Made by a program: the position numbers and the translations under genes
The notes under the pieces: generated by a model
Databases searched by the model: none
What the model saw: the letters and a program-made list of their open reading frames with translations, nothing else
Told to the model about the DNA's origin: nothing
Shown here: piece by piece, positions 51,033-60,695 of the stretch
Numbering within the stretch: position 1 is the first letter of the stretch
Layout of the letters: every line of letters starts with the position of its first letter
Source: DATEDA01 sp963744255
GTDB taxonomy: Bacteria > Pseudomonadota > Gammaproteobacteria > Burkholderiales > SG8-39
NCBI GenBank assembly: GCA_963744255.1
Contig: CAVUSZ010000051.1
Location: 62,001 to 126,000, forward strand
Reading direction: 5' to 3'
Length of the DNA stretch: 64,000 nucleotides

Positions 51033-54000
51033 TTAGCGCGCCTCGCGATCGTCCAGGACCCAGGCTGCCCGGTGCTCTTCGTCCTTGCGGTCCTGGTCGT
51101 CCCCCTCGGCATCGTCCCATTGATCTTCTTCGTCGTCGTCGCGGCCGAGCACCGGCAGCGGGTCGACGTGACGCCACGCGGGGGAGGACGCGAGCACGCT
51201 CGCGATCAGACCGGCGGCGCGGGCCGCCCACCAGACCGCGCCTACCGACATTGCGAGACCGGTGATGCGGACGGAGCTCAGGGTTACCTCGATCGCCCGC
51301 CGCTCCTCGTCATCGGGGTTACCGGAGCTGTCGTGACGGGTCGGCAGCACCTGCATCTCGGCACGGATCGGCTCGACCTCGATCTCCGACCCGAGCGGCT
51401 TCGAGTCGCTCTCGGCGCGAACGATCGACGTCGGCGCGTCGAGCGTGACCGGTTTCTCTGACTGCGTCGCGCCCGCCGGCAGGTGCGTGACCGGGGTCGA
51501 CACCTCGGTCTCCCGCCCCTCGCCGCCGCCACCGGGGGCCGGGGTAGTCGGCGAGCGCAGAAAGGCCTGCACCTGCGCACCCGGGCCCTGCGCGCTACCC
51601 GGCTGAGCTTGTGGCGCCGGCGCCGGCGCCGGCGCCGGCTCTGGCGCTGGCGGCGTGATCGTGGGTGCACCGCCGCTATTGCTGCCGCCGCCGCCCGGTG
51701 CCCCGGTCACGCGCACGCCGGCGGTGAACGCCACGTTGAGCGTGTGCGGGCCGACGCCGGTCGTGCCGTCGGATACGTAGATCGTGACCGTCGGCGCCGT
51801 GCCGGAGCCGTCATGCACGAAGCGCACCTCGCCCGCCACGATCTGGTGCTGGGTGAAGCTCGCGATCGCCACCCCCGGCGCGGAGACGAGCTCGAAGCGG
51901 CCGTTTGCGAGCGTGCCGACCGTAAACACGAGGCTTGTCGCCGCATCGTCGGCGTCGGTGACGCTCAGGTTGCCGGTGCCGATGCCGGCAGTCCCGCCGT
52001 CGGCGACCGTGAAGCCGGTCGGGCCGATGACCGGCGGGTCGTTCACCGCATTGACCGTGAGGGTGACGGTGGCGACGCCCGACTGCAGGGTGCCGTCGAA
52101 GACGCGGTAGGTGAACGCGTCGACGCCGCTGAAGTCCACGGTCGGCGTGTAGCTGAAGCTGCCGTCGGCGTTGAGCGTGAATGCCGCAGCGGCCGATGGG
52201 CCGGCGACGAGCACCGCGGAGAGCGCCGGCCCGTCGATATCGATGTCGTTTCCGAGGACGCCTGGGCCGGGGATGTTCAGCGTCGCGTCTTCGTTCACCG
52301 CATGTGCATCGCCCGTCGCGACGGGCGCGTCATTCACCGGCGTGACGGTGATCGTCACCGTCGCAACATTCGAATCGAGCGCGCCGTCGTTCGCACGGTA
52401 CGTGAACGTGTCCGTCCCGAAGAAGTCCGGATTGGGTGTGTACACGAACGTGCCGTCGCCGTTCAATGTCAGCGTGCCGTTCGAGACGTTCGTCACCAAC
52501 GTGCTGCCGAGCCGGTTCCCCTCGGCGTCGGTGTCGTTGTTCAGCACGCCGCCGAGCGCCGGTGCGGCCTGGGCGGCGCCGAACGCGACGAACTCGGTCC
52601 CGGCCTGATTCGACATCGCGCGGTATTCGGCCTGGATCCACCCCGCCGTGCGCGCCGCCGCGGCGATCCGTGCCTCGTCGATCCGGCCGTCGAAGTGCGG
52701 TCCGGCGCCTTCGTCGCTCGAGCCGATCGACGCGCTCGCCGAGGCGCTGTTCGGGAACGCGGTTCCGGGCAGGGCGTAAGGTCCCCCCGGGGTGATCGGA
52801 CGCGCGACGCCGTCGACATACACCGTGATCGTGTTGGTGACGACATCGACCACGCCCGTGACGTAGTGCCACGTCCCCGCCGCGACGGGCGTGCCGGTGG
52901 TGAAGACGGTGGCGACGGCGCTGTCGTCGGATCGGACGATAAATTTGACATCGCCGAACGGATCGAGCTCGATCGCCATGCGCGAGTTTCCGCTCGGCGC
53001 GCCGCCGTTGTTGACGCTGGCGCTCAGGATGATGTTTGGGTTGACCCCATCGTTGTTGGCGGGGTTCACCCAGGCCGAAAAGGTCGCGGCGGATGCGCCG
53101 TCGATGAACGAGCGATCGTCGCCGAGATCGATGTAGTCGTTCGTGGCGTCGAAGCCGTATGCAGAGCCGATCTGCCCGGTCTGACCGCCGGTGGCCCCGT
53201 TCGTCGCCGTGCCGTCGTAGTTCGTCGAAGTAGCATCCTCGACTGTCGGCCCGACATCATCGAGGTGATAGACCGAGCGATAGCCGGTGCCGGCCCAGAC
53301 GGCGGACGGATCTGCTCCGTCTGCAACGCCCGCGTTGCCGTAGTACATCGTGATCGAGTCCGTCGCGCCGATGTCGATCTGCGGGACCTTGACCCACACG
53401 TACGAGCTGCCAGTCTCGTCCCAGCGCTCGATCTCGTAGGCGAGCGGCGTGCCGTCCGCATCGAAGAACCGAAGATCGCCGCCGTCGGCCTGAGTCAGCG
53501 TGTAATCGACGTTCGTGGAGTCCAGGACGAGAAGGACCGGGAAGTTCGACAGCGTCTCGGCCGGAGCGAAGCCGCCGACGTTGGTGTTGTTGAACGTGAT
53601 CTGCCGGCGCCGGCTCCAGTCGGTGTCCCACCAGCCGACCGTCAGCGTGGAATCCTCGGTGAGCGTATAGCCGTCGTTCACTGCCACCGGTGCGGCGGTC
53701 GCGGTCACGCACGGCGCGAACTCGGAAGTCTCGGTCGAGGTGAGGTCGGTGGCCGTCGCCGAGATGAGCTCGCCGGCCGCCACCGCTATCGCGGGTGTGA
53801 ACGTGGTGGAGAAGCCGGTCGGACCGCCGGCGACGGTCACGTCGGTGAAGCCGAGATAACGCTGGCCTTCGCCGCGCCCGGTCGGATCGGCGGCGCTCGA
53901 GGCGAAGAACTCGATCCGGAACGTCCGGGCGCCAGTGCTGTCGAGCGTGCCCGAGATGCTGATATCGGCACCGAGGACGTTGGCGGTCGCGAGCACCGGA

Positions 54001-55835
54001 TGGTTCTGCAGGTTGTTCGCGCCGACGTCGCCGTCGCCGGCGTCGTTGGCGCTCACGCCGTCGCCGCCGAGGTCGATGCCGAGTCCGCCATTCGAGTGCA
54101 TCGAGTTGCCGAGGATCGAGTTGGTCGCTGCGGCGGTTATCAGCACGCCGTCGCCGGTGTTGGCGTGGATCCGGTTGCCCTCGACCCGGTTGCCCATTGC
54201 GCCCGCCGCGAGCTGCACCCCGGCGCCGTTGTTGCCGGAGATGACGTTCGCGGCGGCGCCGCCGACGGTGTTGCCCGCGGCGCCGTTCTCGATCAGAACA
54301 CCATCGCTCGCGTTGCCGAGATCGAATGACCCCGTCGCATCGAGACCGATGTAGTTGCCGAGGACGACGTTCCCCACGGCGGCGGCCGCGTCGATGTTCA
54401 CGCCATCGTCGAGGTTGCCCGAGATGACGTTCCGGTCCGCTACCGCCGCGCCGCCGACGACGTTGCCGCTCGAAAAGATCTCGACTCCGTCGATGGCGTT
54501 GCCGCGCGCGAGCTGCCCGGTCACGTCGGTGCCGAGGTAGTTGCCTGCGACCACATTGCCATCGCCGAGGAGCGCGATCCCGCTCAGGCTGAAGCGGTTG
54601 ATCACCAATCCGCGCACCGTGCTGCCATTCGAGTCGAGCACGAGACCGTTCGCGACCCCGGCGGAGCTGCCATCGAGCTCGATGAGCGGCGGGCCCGTGT
54701 AGCCGACGCCGCCCTGCGTCCGGCCGTCGAGGAGGACCGGGTCGGTGATCGTCGGCAGCGCTGAGGCGGGAGCGATCGTCTGCACACTGCCGAAGGCACC
54801 GATGTTGAAGGCAATCGTGTCGGCGCCGGCCGCGGCGTTCGCATCGATGATGGCTTGGCGCAGCGATCCAAGGCCAGCGTCGTTCGTGTTGGCGACGGTG
54901 AAAGTTGCGAGGAGGTTGTCCCAGAGGTCGTGGCTGCCGGCGCTGCCGAGTACGTCGGCGTCGACGCTGCCGGTCCTGAACTCGAGGTCCCAGTCGCCGC
55001 CCTTGGACGCCGCGCCCGTGAAGTCGTCGGAGGCCGCCACATCCGCGCCGGTCAGACGGGCCAGGGCGTCGAGCAGTGACTTGCCTTCGGCGGTCGCGGC
55101 GAGATTGCAGCCGTAGAGGAGAAGATCGCCGTTCTCGCCGAGCGCTGCGCCCCACTTCTTGATCGCCGCCGAACGCTCGAGCAGGCTGTCGAAGTCGAGC
55201 TTCGCGCTCCCGAGCTGCACCGCCCCGTCCCCGGCGTGCGAAATGATGTGGATCGCATCGAGCCCGGACCTCCCGGCCAGCGTGTCGGTGATCTTGCGGA
55301 TGCCGTCGCGCTCGGCATCGATGATCACGAACTCGAGCTGACGTCCGTCGGCAGGGGTGCCCTCGCGCATCGACTCGATCAGACGCTGATAGTCGGGGGT
55401 CGCCGCGTCGACGAAGACAAGCTCGTTGGTGCCCCGGATCGGGACCACCTGGGCAGAGATGACCACAGGGGGACTGCCGTCGGCGATGCTGCGGAACTCG
55501 GCGCTTTGCAATCCTGGGGCGGCGAAGACGGCGTCGGCAACGAGCGGGTTCAAGTCTGCAGACATGAGCACCCGCGGCTCGAGTTCCTGCAGAACGGGAG
55601 TACGGGCAAAGCGTCGGGCGACGGAAGGGGTCCCGGCTTTTACATGAGACGCATCCGCACGTGCAGCCGGCTTCGCGGGAGTCGCGCCCTCGCGGGGCCC
55701 GGCGCGAAGCGACGGAACGGTGTCGAAGGGGGACGGACGGATCGGCAGCGGACCCTCGGCGGAAGCGAACGACGTCCCGGATGCAGCGTTCGCTGCCCCG
55801 ACCGACTGTTCGGTGCGTTTGACGCTCGACCCCAC
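51033..55835 (-). CDS. Giant exported surface protein: DUF4347, beta-helix, DUF2341/LamG and cadherin-like repeats
   Basis: A 1600-residue protein starting at a GTG. Near residue 85 is LEPRVLMSAD, a motif seen at the N-terminus of such giant proteins. About 130-300 is DUF4347 (IDAERDGIRKITDTLAGRSG, HIISHAGDGAVQLGSAKLDF). About 310-600 is a right-handed beta-helix region (LRQAIIDANAAAGADTIAFN, VISGNNGAGVQLA). DUF2341 (WWDTDWSRRRQITFNNTNV) and a LamG-like fold (AATFSAWVNPAN) follow, then cadherin-like or VCBS-type repeats (LNGDGTFVYTPNPDFFGTDT). A Pro/Ala-rich stretch, one membrane helix near 1530 and an acidic tail close it. It is likely a surface adhesin or matrix protein. Confidence 0.85.
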   Translation of the reverse strand: MGSSVKRTEQSVGAANAASGTSFASAEGPLPIRPSPFDTVPSLRAGPREGATPAKPAARADASHVKAGTPSVARRFARTPVLQELEPRVLMSADLNPLVADAVFAAPGLQSAEFRSIADGSPPVVISAQVVPIRGTNELVFVDAATPDYQRLIESMREGTPADGRQLEFVIIDAERDGIRKITDTLAGRSGLDAIHIISHAGDGAVQLGSAKLDFDSLLERSAAIKKWGAALGENGDLLLYGCNLAATAEGKSLLDALARLTGADVAASDDFTGAASKGGDWDLEFRTGSVDADVLGSAGSHDLWDNLLATFTVANTNDAGLGSLRQAIIDANAAAGADTIAFNIGAFGSVQTIAPASALPTITDPVLLDGRTQGGVGYTGPPLIELDGSSAGVANGLVLDSNGSTVRGLVINRFSLSGIALLGDGNVVAGNYLGTDVTGQLARGNAIDGVEIFSSGNVVGGAAVADRNVISGNLDDGVNIDAAAAVGNVVLGNYIGLDATGSFDLGNASDGVLIENGAAGNTVGGAAANVISGNNGAGVQLAAGAMGNRVEGNRIHANTGDGVLITAAATNSILGNSMHSNGGLGIDLGGDGVSANDAGDGDVGANNLQNHPVLATANVLGADISISGTLDSTGARTFRIEFFASSAADPTGRGEGQRYLGFTDVTVAGGPTGFSTTFTPAIAVAAGELISATATDLTSTETSEFAPCVTATAAPVAVNDGYTLTEDSTLTVGWWDTDWSRRRQITFNNTNVGGFAPAETLSNFPVLLVLDSTNVDYTLTQADGGDLRFFDADGTPLAYEIERWDETGSSYVWVKVPQIDIGATDSITMYYGNAGVADGADPSAVWAGTGYRSVYHLDDVGPTVEDATSTNYDGTATNGATGGQTGQIGSAYGFDATNDYIDLGDDRSFIDGASAATFSAWVNPANNDGVNPNIILSASVNNGGAPSGNSRMAIELDPFGDVKFIVRSDDSAVATVFTTGTPVAAGTWHYVTGVVDVVTNTITVYVDGVARPITPGGPYALPGTAFPNSASASASIGSSDEGAGPHFDGRIDEARIAAAARTAGWIQAEYRAMSNQAGTEFVAFGAAQAAPALGGVLNNDTDAEGNRLGSTLVTNVSNGTLTLNGDGTFVYTPNPDFFGTDTFTYRANDGALDSNVATVTITVTPVNDAPVATGDAHAVNEDATLNIPGPGVLGNDIDIDGPALSAVLVAGPSAAAAFTLNADGSFSYTPTVDFSGVDAFTYRVFDGTLQSGVATVTLTVNAVNDPPVIGPTGFTVADGGTAGIGTGNLSVTDADDAATSLVFTVGTLANGRFELVSAPGVAIASFTQHQIVAGEVRFVHDGSGTAPTVTIYVSDGTTGVGPHTLNVAFTAGVRVTGAPGGGGSNSGGAPTITPPAPEPAPAPAPAPQAQPGSAQGPGAQVQAFLRSPTTPAPGGGGEGRETEVSTPVTHLPAGATQSEKPVTLDAPTSIVRAESDSKPLGSEIEVEPIRAEMQVLPTRHDSSGNPDDEERRAIEVTLSSVRITGLAMSVGAVWWAARAAGLIASVLASSPAWRHVDPLPVLGRDDDEEDQWDDAEGDDQDRKDEEHRAAWVLDDREAR

Positions 55836-56149
55836 TGCCCTGATCGCCGCGTTCGAGCCGCGGCTCGTCTCCGTTGGTTGGCGAGGTCAAACTGCAAGAT
55901 GCGAGCCCAAGCGAACGCCGGCGGGTGGTCCTCGCGTGCGATCCGCTATGGCGCGCGGCGGATGCCACAGCGCCGGCCGAAAGCCGGCCGCTCGCTGGCC
56001 GAAATCCACCGTCCGCCGTGAAAAATTCACGGGCACCGATCGCGCTTGCGTGGCGATGACAGGACGCCGACGCCGCGTTGCCGGAACGTCGCCAGCGCCT
56101 GGGGAAACGCGGTGGTCGCCAGTGGCATCAAGGATTTCGACGGCGGTGC

Positions 56150-56290
56150 TCGGCATTGCGTCCGGGCGCCGGCAGCGGATCCATGTGACGCCACGCGGGC
56201 GTGGTCGCGAGCAAGCCATTCGGCTGCCCGCAGCGCGTTGCGACCGCGTCAGCGCGCAGGCGGCGCCCCCGGTCGCACACCGGCTAGAAT
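56150..56290 (-). pseudogene. Second decayed fragment of the same C-terminal module, upstream of the giant gene
   Basis: The minus strand encodes GLLATTPAWRHMDPLPAPGR, matching ASVLASSPAWRHVDPLPVLG in the intact protein. The DNA run GTGACGCCACGCGGG occurs here (56186-56200) and at 51168-51182. The fragment covers only the last membrane helix and the start of the acidic tail. It lies between the divergent giant gene and the BTAD regulator. With the copy at 50608 it shows that the module was repeated more than once. Confidence 0.6.
56285..56290 (+). promoter_or_regulatory. Possible -10 element (TAGAAT) of the BTAD regulator
   Basis: TAGAAT lies 24 bp before the ATG at 56315. No clear -35 box lies at 17 bp upstream. 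Confidence 0.3.
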
Positions 56291-56314
56291 TCATGCCCTC
56301 CGCTGCGACCGCGC

Positions 56315-59300
56315 ATGCCTCCGGCACCCGAGCTAGCAAAACTCTCCCGACCGCGCATCTACCGCGTCAGCCCGCGCGAGCGGCTGTTCCGGCTCCTCGA
56401 CGAGCGGCGCGAGCACCCGGTGCTGTGGCTGTCGGGCGCCCCTGGGGGCGGCAAGACGGTGCTCGTCGCAAGTTATCTCGAGGCGCGGAAGCTCGTCGGG
56501 ATCTGGTACCACGTCGATCCCGGCGACGCGGATCCGGCGACGTTCTTTTACTACCTGGGGCTCGCGGGCAGCCGGCTCGGTGGCAAGAAGCTGCCGGCGC
56601 TGCCGCTCTTCACGGACGAGTACCGGCAGGACCTCGACGGCTTCGCGCGCCGCTGGTTCCGCGAGTTCTTCGCGCGCATGGCCGCAGGCAGCGTGCTCGT
56701 GCTCGACAACATCCACGAGGCGGCCGGCACGAGCGAGCAACGCGCGGCATTCGCGACCGGGCTCGAGCAGATCCCGGTCGGGGTCAACGCCATCGTGATC
56801 AGCCGCACCGAGCCGCCGCCGGAGTTCGCCCGGCTGGTCGCGAACCAGACCATCGCGCGAGTGGGCGCCGCCGAGCTCCGCTTCACGCGCGACGAGGCGG
56901 CGCGCCTCCTCGCCGCCGATGGTGAGCTCGCGCCGGACGCGCTCGAGCGCGTCTACCAGCGTTCCGACGGCTGGGCCGCGGGTCTCATCCTGCTGCGTGA
57001 GCACGCGACGCGCGCGGACGCCGGTCCCGACCGCGGTCCGCCGGCCGCCCCCGAAGCGGTGTTCGCCTACTTCGCCGGCGAGATCGTGAACCGCATCCCG
57101 GAGCCCAACCAGCGCGTGCTTGTGCTGTGCGCGCTCCCGCCGCGAATCACACGGTCGGACGCCGCCGCACTGACCGGCGAGGCCGACGCAGCGAAGCTCC
57201 TCGAGTACGGCTATCGCCGGCATCTCTTCGTCGCCCGCCGCGACGGGCCGGAGCCAACCTACGAGTACCACGCGCTCTTCCGCGAGTTCCTGCTCAAGCG
57301 CGCGCCCGTGCTCTTCGACGCGGAGGCGCTTGCAGGCTATCGCCGCCGGGCGGCGGAGCTGCTCGAGGCGCACGGCACGGGCGACGCGGTGTTCGAGCTG
57401 TACCGCGACGCCGGCGACTGGGCGAACGCGGTGCGCGTCACGCTCGCGGACGCGCCTGCGATGCTCGCGCAGGGGCGGTTCCAGTCCGCGCTCGAACGCA
57501 TCGCCGCGCTTCCCGCCGCGGCGCACGCGGCGGAGCCCTGGCTTGCGTACTGGGAGGGCGTCGCACGCGTGAACGTCGACCCGCTCGCGTCGCGCGCGGC
57601 CCTCGAGCGCGCCTACAACGGCTTCGTTGCGCACGGCGACAGCGCCGCGCAGATCCAGGCGGCGGAGGCGGTGATCGTGTCGCACTATCTCGCGTGGGAC
57701 GACTGGCGCCCGGTCGACCGCTGGACCGAGATCATGGAGAAGCTGCTCGCGCGCGAGCGGGCGTTCCCGAGCCGCGAGGCCGAGGCACGTGCGCTCTCGA
57801 GCCTCGCGATCGGGCTCGTGTACCGCCAGCCGGGCCATCCGATGCTCACCGGCATCTTCGAGCGACTGAATGAGCTGCTCGACACGGTCGGCGACCGGAA
57901 CCTGCAGGTCGCGATGGGGACGCGTCTCATGGACGGTCTCACCAAGGCCGGCGACTTCGCGCAGGCCGTGCGCGTGGCGCAGCGGGTCCGCGCCGTGATG
58001 GACGACCCCGGCGTGCGCCCGCTCACGAGCGCGTGGTGCCGGGTGTGGCTTTCGAACGTCTACTACTTCGACGGCCGGCCCGAGGAGATGACGCGCGTGC
58101 TGGCCGACGCGCTGCGGCTCGCGGAGAGCCACGGGTTCGCGTTCTTCGTCCCGATCATCCGTCTCTTCCGCGCGTGGGGACTGCTCTCGTACGGCGAGGC
58201 GGGGGAGGCCGCCGCGGAGATCGGGCGGCTGGAGTCGGTGGTCGACCCGGAGCGCAAGCTCGACCTCGCGCTGCTCAATTTTCTCAAGTGCTGGAGCGCC
58301 GCCGAGCGGGGCGACTTCGCCGCGGCCGAGCGCGAGGGTCGCGCGGCCGCGCAGTTCGCGCTCGAGATGGGCTCGGTCGCCGCGGCGCTCATCTGTCACA
58401 CCGGGCTCGCGCTCGCGCTCGACCAGACCGGGCAGTCGGCGGCCGCGGCCGCCGTGCTCGAGCGGATGCGCAGCCTCATAGCGGACGTGCGCGGCGGGAA
58501 CCTCCGCTACCACCTCGGACTGTGGGACGCGTACCTGCGGCTCCGCGCCGGCGACGCGGAATGGCGCGCACCGCTCATCGAGGCGCTGGCACTCGGCCGC
58601 CGCGAGGGCTATTTCAACCAGTATCTCTGGTGGGAGCCGATGATGAGTCGGCTCGCTGCGGTGGCGATCGCCGAGGGCATCGAGACCGACTACGTGCGCC
58701 GGCTCGTCGCCGCGCGCGGGCTCCCGCCCGACGGCGAGGTCGCGCCCGACAACTGGCCATGGCCGCTGCGCATCCATGCGCTCGGCCGGTTCGAGGTCGT
58801 GCGCGACGGGACGCCGCTCGCGTTCCGCGGCAAGGCGCAGAAGAAGCCGCTCGAGCTGCTGAAGGCGCTGGTCGCGCTCGGCGGCGAGGGCGTCGAGACC
58901 GGGCGGCTCGCGGCGATCCTCTGGCCGGACGCCGCGGGCGACGCGGCGAAGGTGTCGTTCGACAGCACGCTGTACCGGTTGCGCAAGCTTCTCGATCGAG
59001 ACAGCGCACTCGCGCTCGTCGAGGGCAAGCTCTCGCTCGACCGGCGGCAGTGTTGGGTCGACGTGTGGGCGTTCGAGCGCGTCGCGCGCGACGCCGAGGG
59101 CGCGCGCGGTGCCGCGGCGGCCGTGGCCGCGCGCCGGCTGCTCGAGGCCTACCCGGGGCACTTCCTTGCCACCGACGAGGACCTGCCGTGGCTGATGGGG
59201 CTGCGCGACCGGCTCCGGTCGAAGCTGCTCCGCGCGGTCCTCGCGCTCGGTCGGACGCTCGAGGCGGACGCGCGCTGGGAGGACGCGATCGCGCTCTACC

Positions 59301-59518
59301 GCCGCGCGCTGGAGCTCGACAACCTCGCCGAGGATCTCTACCGCAGCCTGATGGTGTGCTACCGCGAGCACGGACGCCTGTCGGACGCGTTGCAGACCTA
59401 TCGGCGCTGCAAGGAGCTCCTGTCGGTCGTGCTTGGTCTGCAGCCGTCGCCTGCCACCGAGGCGGTGCGGCAATCGCTGGACGCCGCTACGCCGCCAGCG
59501 GCGAAGCGCTCGCGGTAA
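56315..59518 (+). CDS. Large STAND-type ATPase regulator with winged helix and BTAD domain
   Basis: A 1067-residue transcriptional regulator. The N-terminal P-loop has Walker A GAPGGGKT (residues 41-48) and Walker B region VLVLDNIHEAA, as in MalT/AfsR-type ATPases. A long helical, TPR-like middle (about 350-790) follows, then an OmpR-like winged helix (about 800-890: RFEVVRDGTPLAFRGKAQKK, LLKALVALGGEGVETGRLAA) and a BTAD domain at the end (LEAYPGHFLATDEDLPWLMG, YRRALELDNLAEDLYRSLMV). It likely binds DNA near its own or the neighbouring surface-protein gene. The effector is unknown. Confidence 0.88.
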   Translation: MPPAPELAKLSRPRIYRVSPRERLFRLLDERREHPVLWLSGAPGGGKTVLVASYLEARKLVGIWYHVDPGDADPATFFYYLGLAGSRLGGKKLPALPLFTDEYRQDLDGFARRWFREFFARMAAGSVLVLDNIHEAAGTSEQRAAFATGLEQIPVGVNAIVISRTEPPPEFARLVANQTIARVGAAELRFTRDEAARLLAADGELAPDALERVYQRSDGWAAGLILLREHATRADAGPDRGPPAAPEAVFAYFAGEIVNRIPEPNQRVLVLCALPPRITRSDAAALTGEADAAKLLEYGYRRHLFVARRDGPEPTYEYHALFREFLLKRAPVLFDAEALAGYRRRAAELLEAHGTGDAVFELYRDAGDWANAVRVTLADAPAMLAQGRFQSALERIAALPAAAHAAEPWLAYWEGVARVNVDPLASRAALERAYNGFVAHGDSAAQIQAAEAVIVSHYLAWDDWRPVDRWTEIMEKLLARERAFPSREAEARALSSLAIGLVYRQPGHPMLTGIFERLNELLDTVGDRNLQVAMGTRLMDGLTKAGDFAQAVRVAQRVRAVMDDPGVRPLTSAWCRVWLSNVYYFDGRPEEMTRVLADALRLAESHGFAFFVPIIRLFRAWGLLSYGEAGEAAAEIGRLESVVDPERKLDLALLNFLKCWSAAERGDFAAAEREGRAAAQFALEMGSVAAALICHTGLALALDQTGQSAAAAAVLERMRSLIADVRGGNLRYHLGLWDAYLRLRAGDAEWRAPLIEALALGRREGYFNQYLWWEPMMSRLAAVAIAEGIETDYVRRLVAARGLPPDGEVAPDNWPWPLRIHALGRFEVVRDGTPLAFRGKAQKKPLELLKALVALGGEGVETGRLAAILWPDAAGDAAKVSFDSTLYRLRKLLDRDSALALVEGKLSLDRRQCWVDVWAFERVARDAEGARGAAAAVAARRLLEAYPGHFLATDEDLPWLMGLRDRLRSKLLRAVLALGRTLEADARWEDAIALYRRALELDNLAEDLYRSLMVCYREHGRLSDALQTYRRCKELLSVVLGLQPSPATEAVRQSLDAATPPAAKRSR

Positions 59519-60012
59519 ACCTGCCCCCGGACCCCACCGCGGTCTAGCGTCTTACCAACGCCAGCGACGAAGTCGCTGCTGGGCCCGCTCCCGCTGCTTC
59601 CGCTTCCACCCCTTTCGGGCGGCGAATCGTGACTTCGCGCCCGCATGCGTTGCGGCGCTTGGCCTCGACAATCATCGAGGGTTCGGTGCAGGCATGCGCG
59701 TGAGGAGGATCACGGCCCATCGCGCGATCGGGCCGGCTCACCGAGGTCGCGCGTTCCGCTATCCGCAATCGTTCGGCGGGATGTGTGCATGGCGTCACAC
59801 CCGGACGCCGATCGAGTGGGGTTTGGTCCGTTAGCTGCTTTCCGCCCAACGGCAGTGAACGAGATGCGTGGCAACAGAACCAACTAGCGGGGGATGGCAA
59901 TGGATCAGGTCGAATACGAGCGATCGCTCCGCGCCGGCGATTGCGCGCAACGCGCGGCGTCGTTGCGATAGTCGACATGGCGATGTGGCCCTCACCCGAC
60001 CGGGGTCGGGGA
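59519..60012. other. Intergenic region without a supported gene
   Basis: About 490 bp lie between the regulator stop and the pilin-like gene. Codon pattern, start sites and reading-frame content give no convincing gene on either strand. The last part holds a G-rich stretch that could carry the ribosome site of the pilin-like gene. I see no clear promoter or hairpin. Confidence 0.5.
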
Positions 60013-60690
60013 ATGCGGCGCGCCAAGCGCCAGCGCGGCTTCAGCTTGGCCGAGCTCGCGATCATTCTCGTGCTCTTCGCAATCCTCTCCGGAGGATTTC
60101 TGCTGGGCAGTGGAATGATCGCGCAGACGCGCATCAAGCTCCTCGCAAGCGAATTCGAAGGGCTGACGATCGCCGTGCTGGTCTACACGGGCCGTTACGC
60201 CGCTCTGCCCGGCGACGATCCCGCCGCGGAGAGCAGATGGGTCGGCAGGGCGAGGAACGGCACGGGCGACTGGCGCATCAGCGGCGTGTATCAGGCACCG
60301 CCGCCACCGGGCGATCCGCTGGCCGCGCTCACCGTTGACGGCGCATCCGGCGAGTCGCTCAACTTCTGGTGGCATCTGCGACTCGCCGAACTCCTTGTCA
60401 CGCCGCCTTCGACGGTTACGCCGGTCGCGCAACCGTTGAATCCGTACTACGGCGTCGTCGGCGTGGAGTGGGGAGTGCTCGGCTTCCCGGGTCTGGCGGT
60501 CTGCGCTGCCAATCTTCCCGGGGACGTGGCCATCGGCCTCGAAAGTCAGCTCGACGACGGCAATCCGCGTCAAGGACTGATGCGCGCCGCAAAGCAGAGC
60601 GTCGACAACCAACCCATCGCGACCGCCGACCCCACGGTCACGGCGTTCACGGCTACCGACACGTACGTTCTCTGCAAGCGACTCGACTGA
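60013..60690 (+). CDS. Type IV pilin-like (prepilin) protein
   Basis: A 225-residue protein with a prepilin signature: a short basic leader (MRRAKRQRG), then Phe at the cleavage site and a hydrophobic helix FSLAELAIILVLFAILSGG. Glu is at position five of the mature sequence. The rest (YTGRYAALPGDDPAAESRWV, VCAANLPGDVAIGLESQLDD) is an unusual globular domain. The ATG at 60013 is used. Longer starts at 59977 and 59983 are in frame. No pilus assembly genes are next to it. The surface protein and regulator nearby suggest a surface-related locus. Confidence 0.75.
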   Translation: MRRAKRQRGFSLAELAIILVLFAILSGGFLLGSGMIAQTRIKLLASEFEGLTIAVLVYTGRYAALPGDDPAAESRWVGRARNGTGDWRISGVYQAPPPPGDPLAALTVDGASGESLNFWWHLRLAELLVTPPSTVTPVAQPLNPYYGVVGVEWGVLGFPGLAVCAANLPGDVAIGLESQLDDGNPRQGLMRAAKQSVDNQPIATADPTVTAFTATDTYVLCKRLD

Positions 60691-60695
60691 GGAGA

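Noticed and set aside
51483..54329. Long open frame on the plus strand opposite the DUF4347 gene
   Set aside because: Product is Arg/Val-rich with no domains. The minus strand has continuous known domains over the same stretch.
56333..59473. Very long open frame on the minus strand opposite the BTAD regulator
   Set aside because: It is the shadow of the real gene in high-GC DNA. Its product is Arg, Glu and Leu-rich without any domain, while the plus strand has clear ATPase and BTAD motifs.
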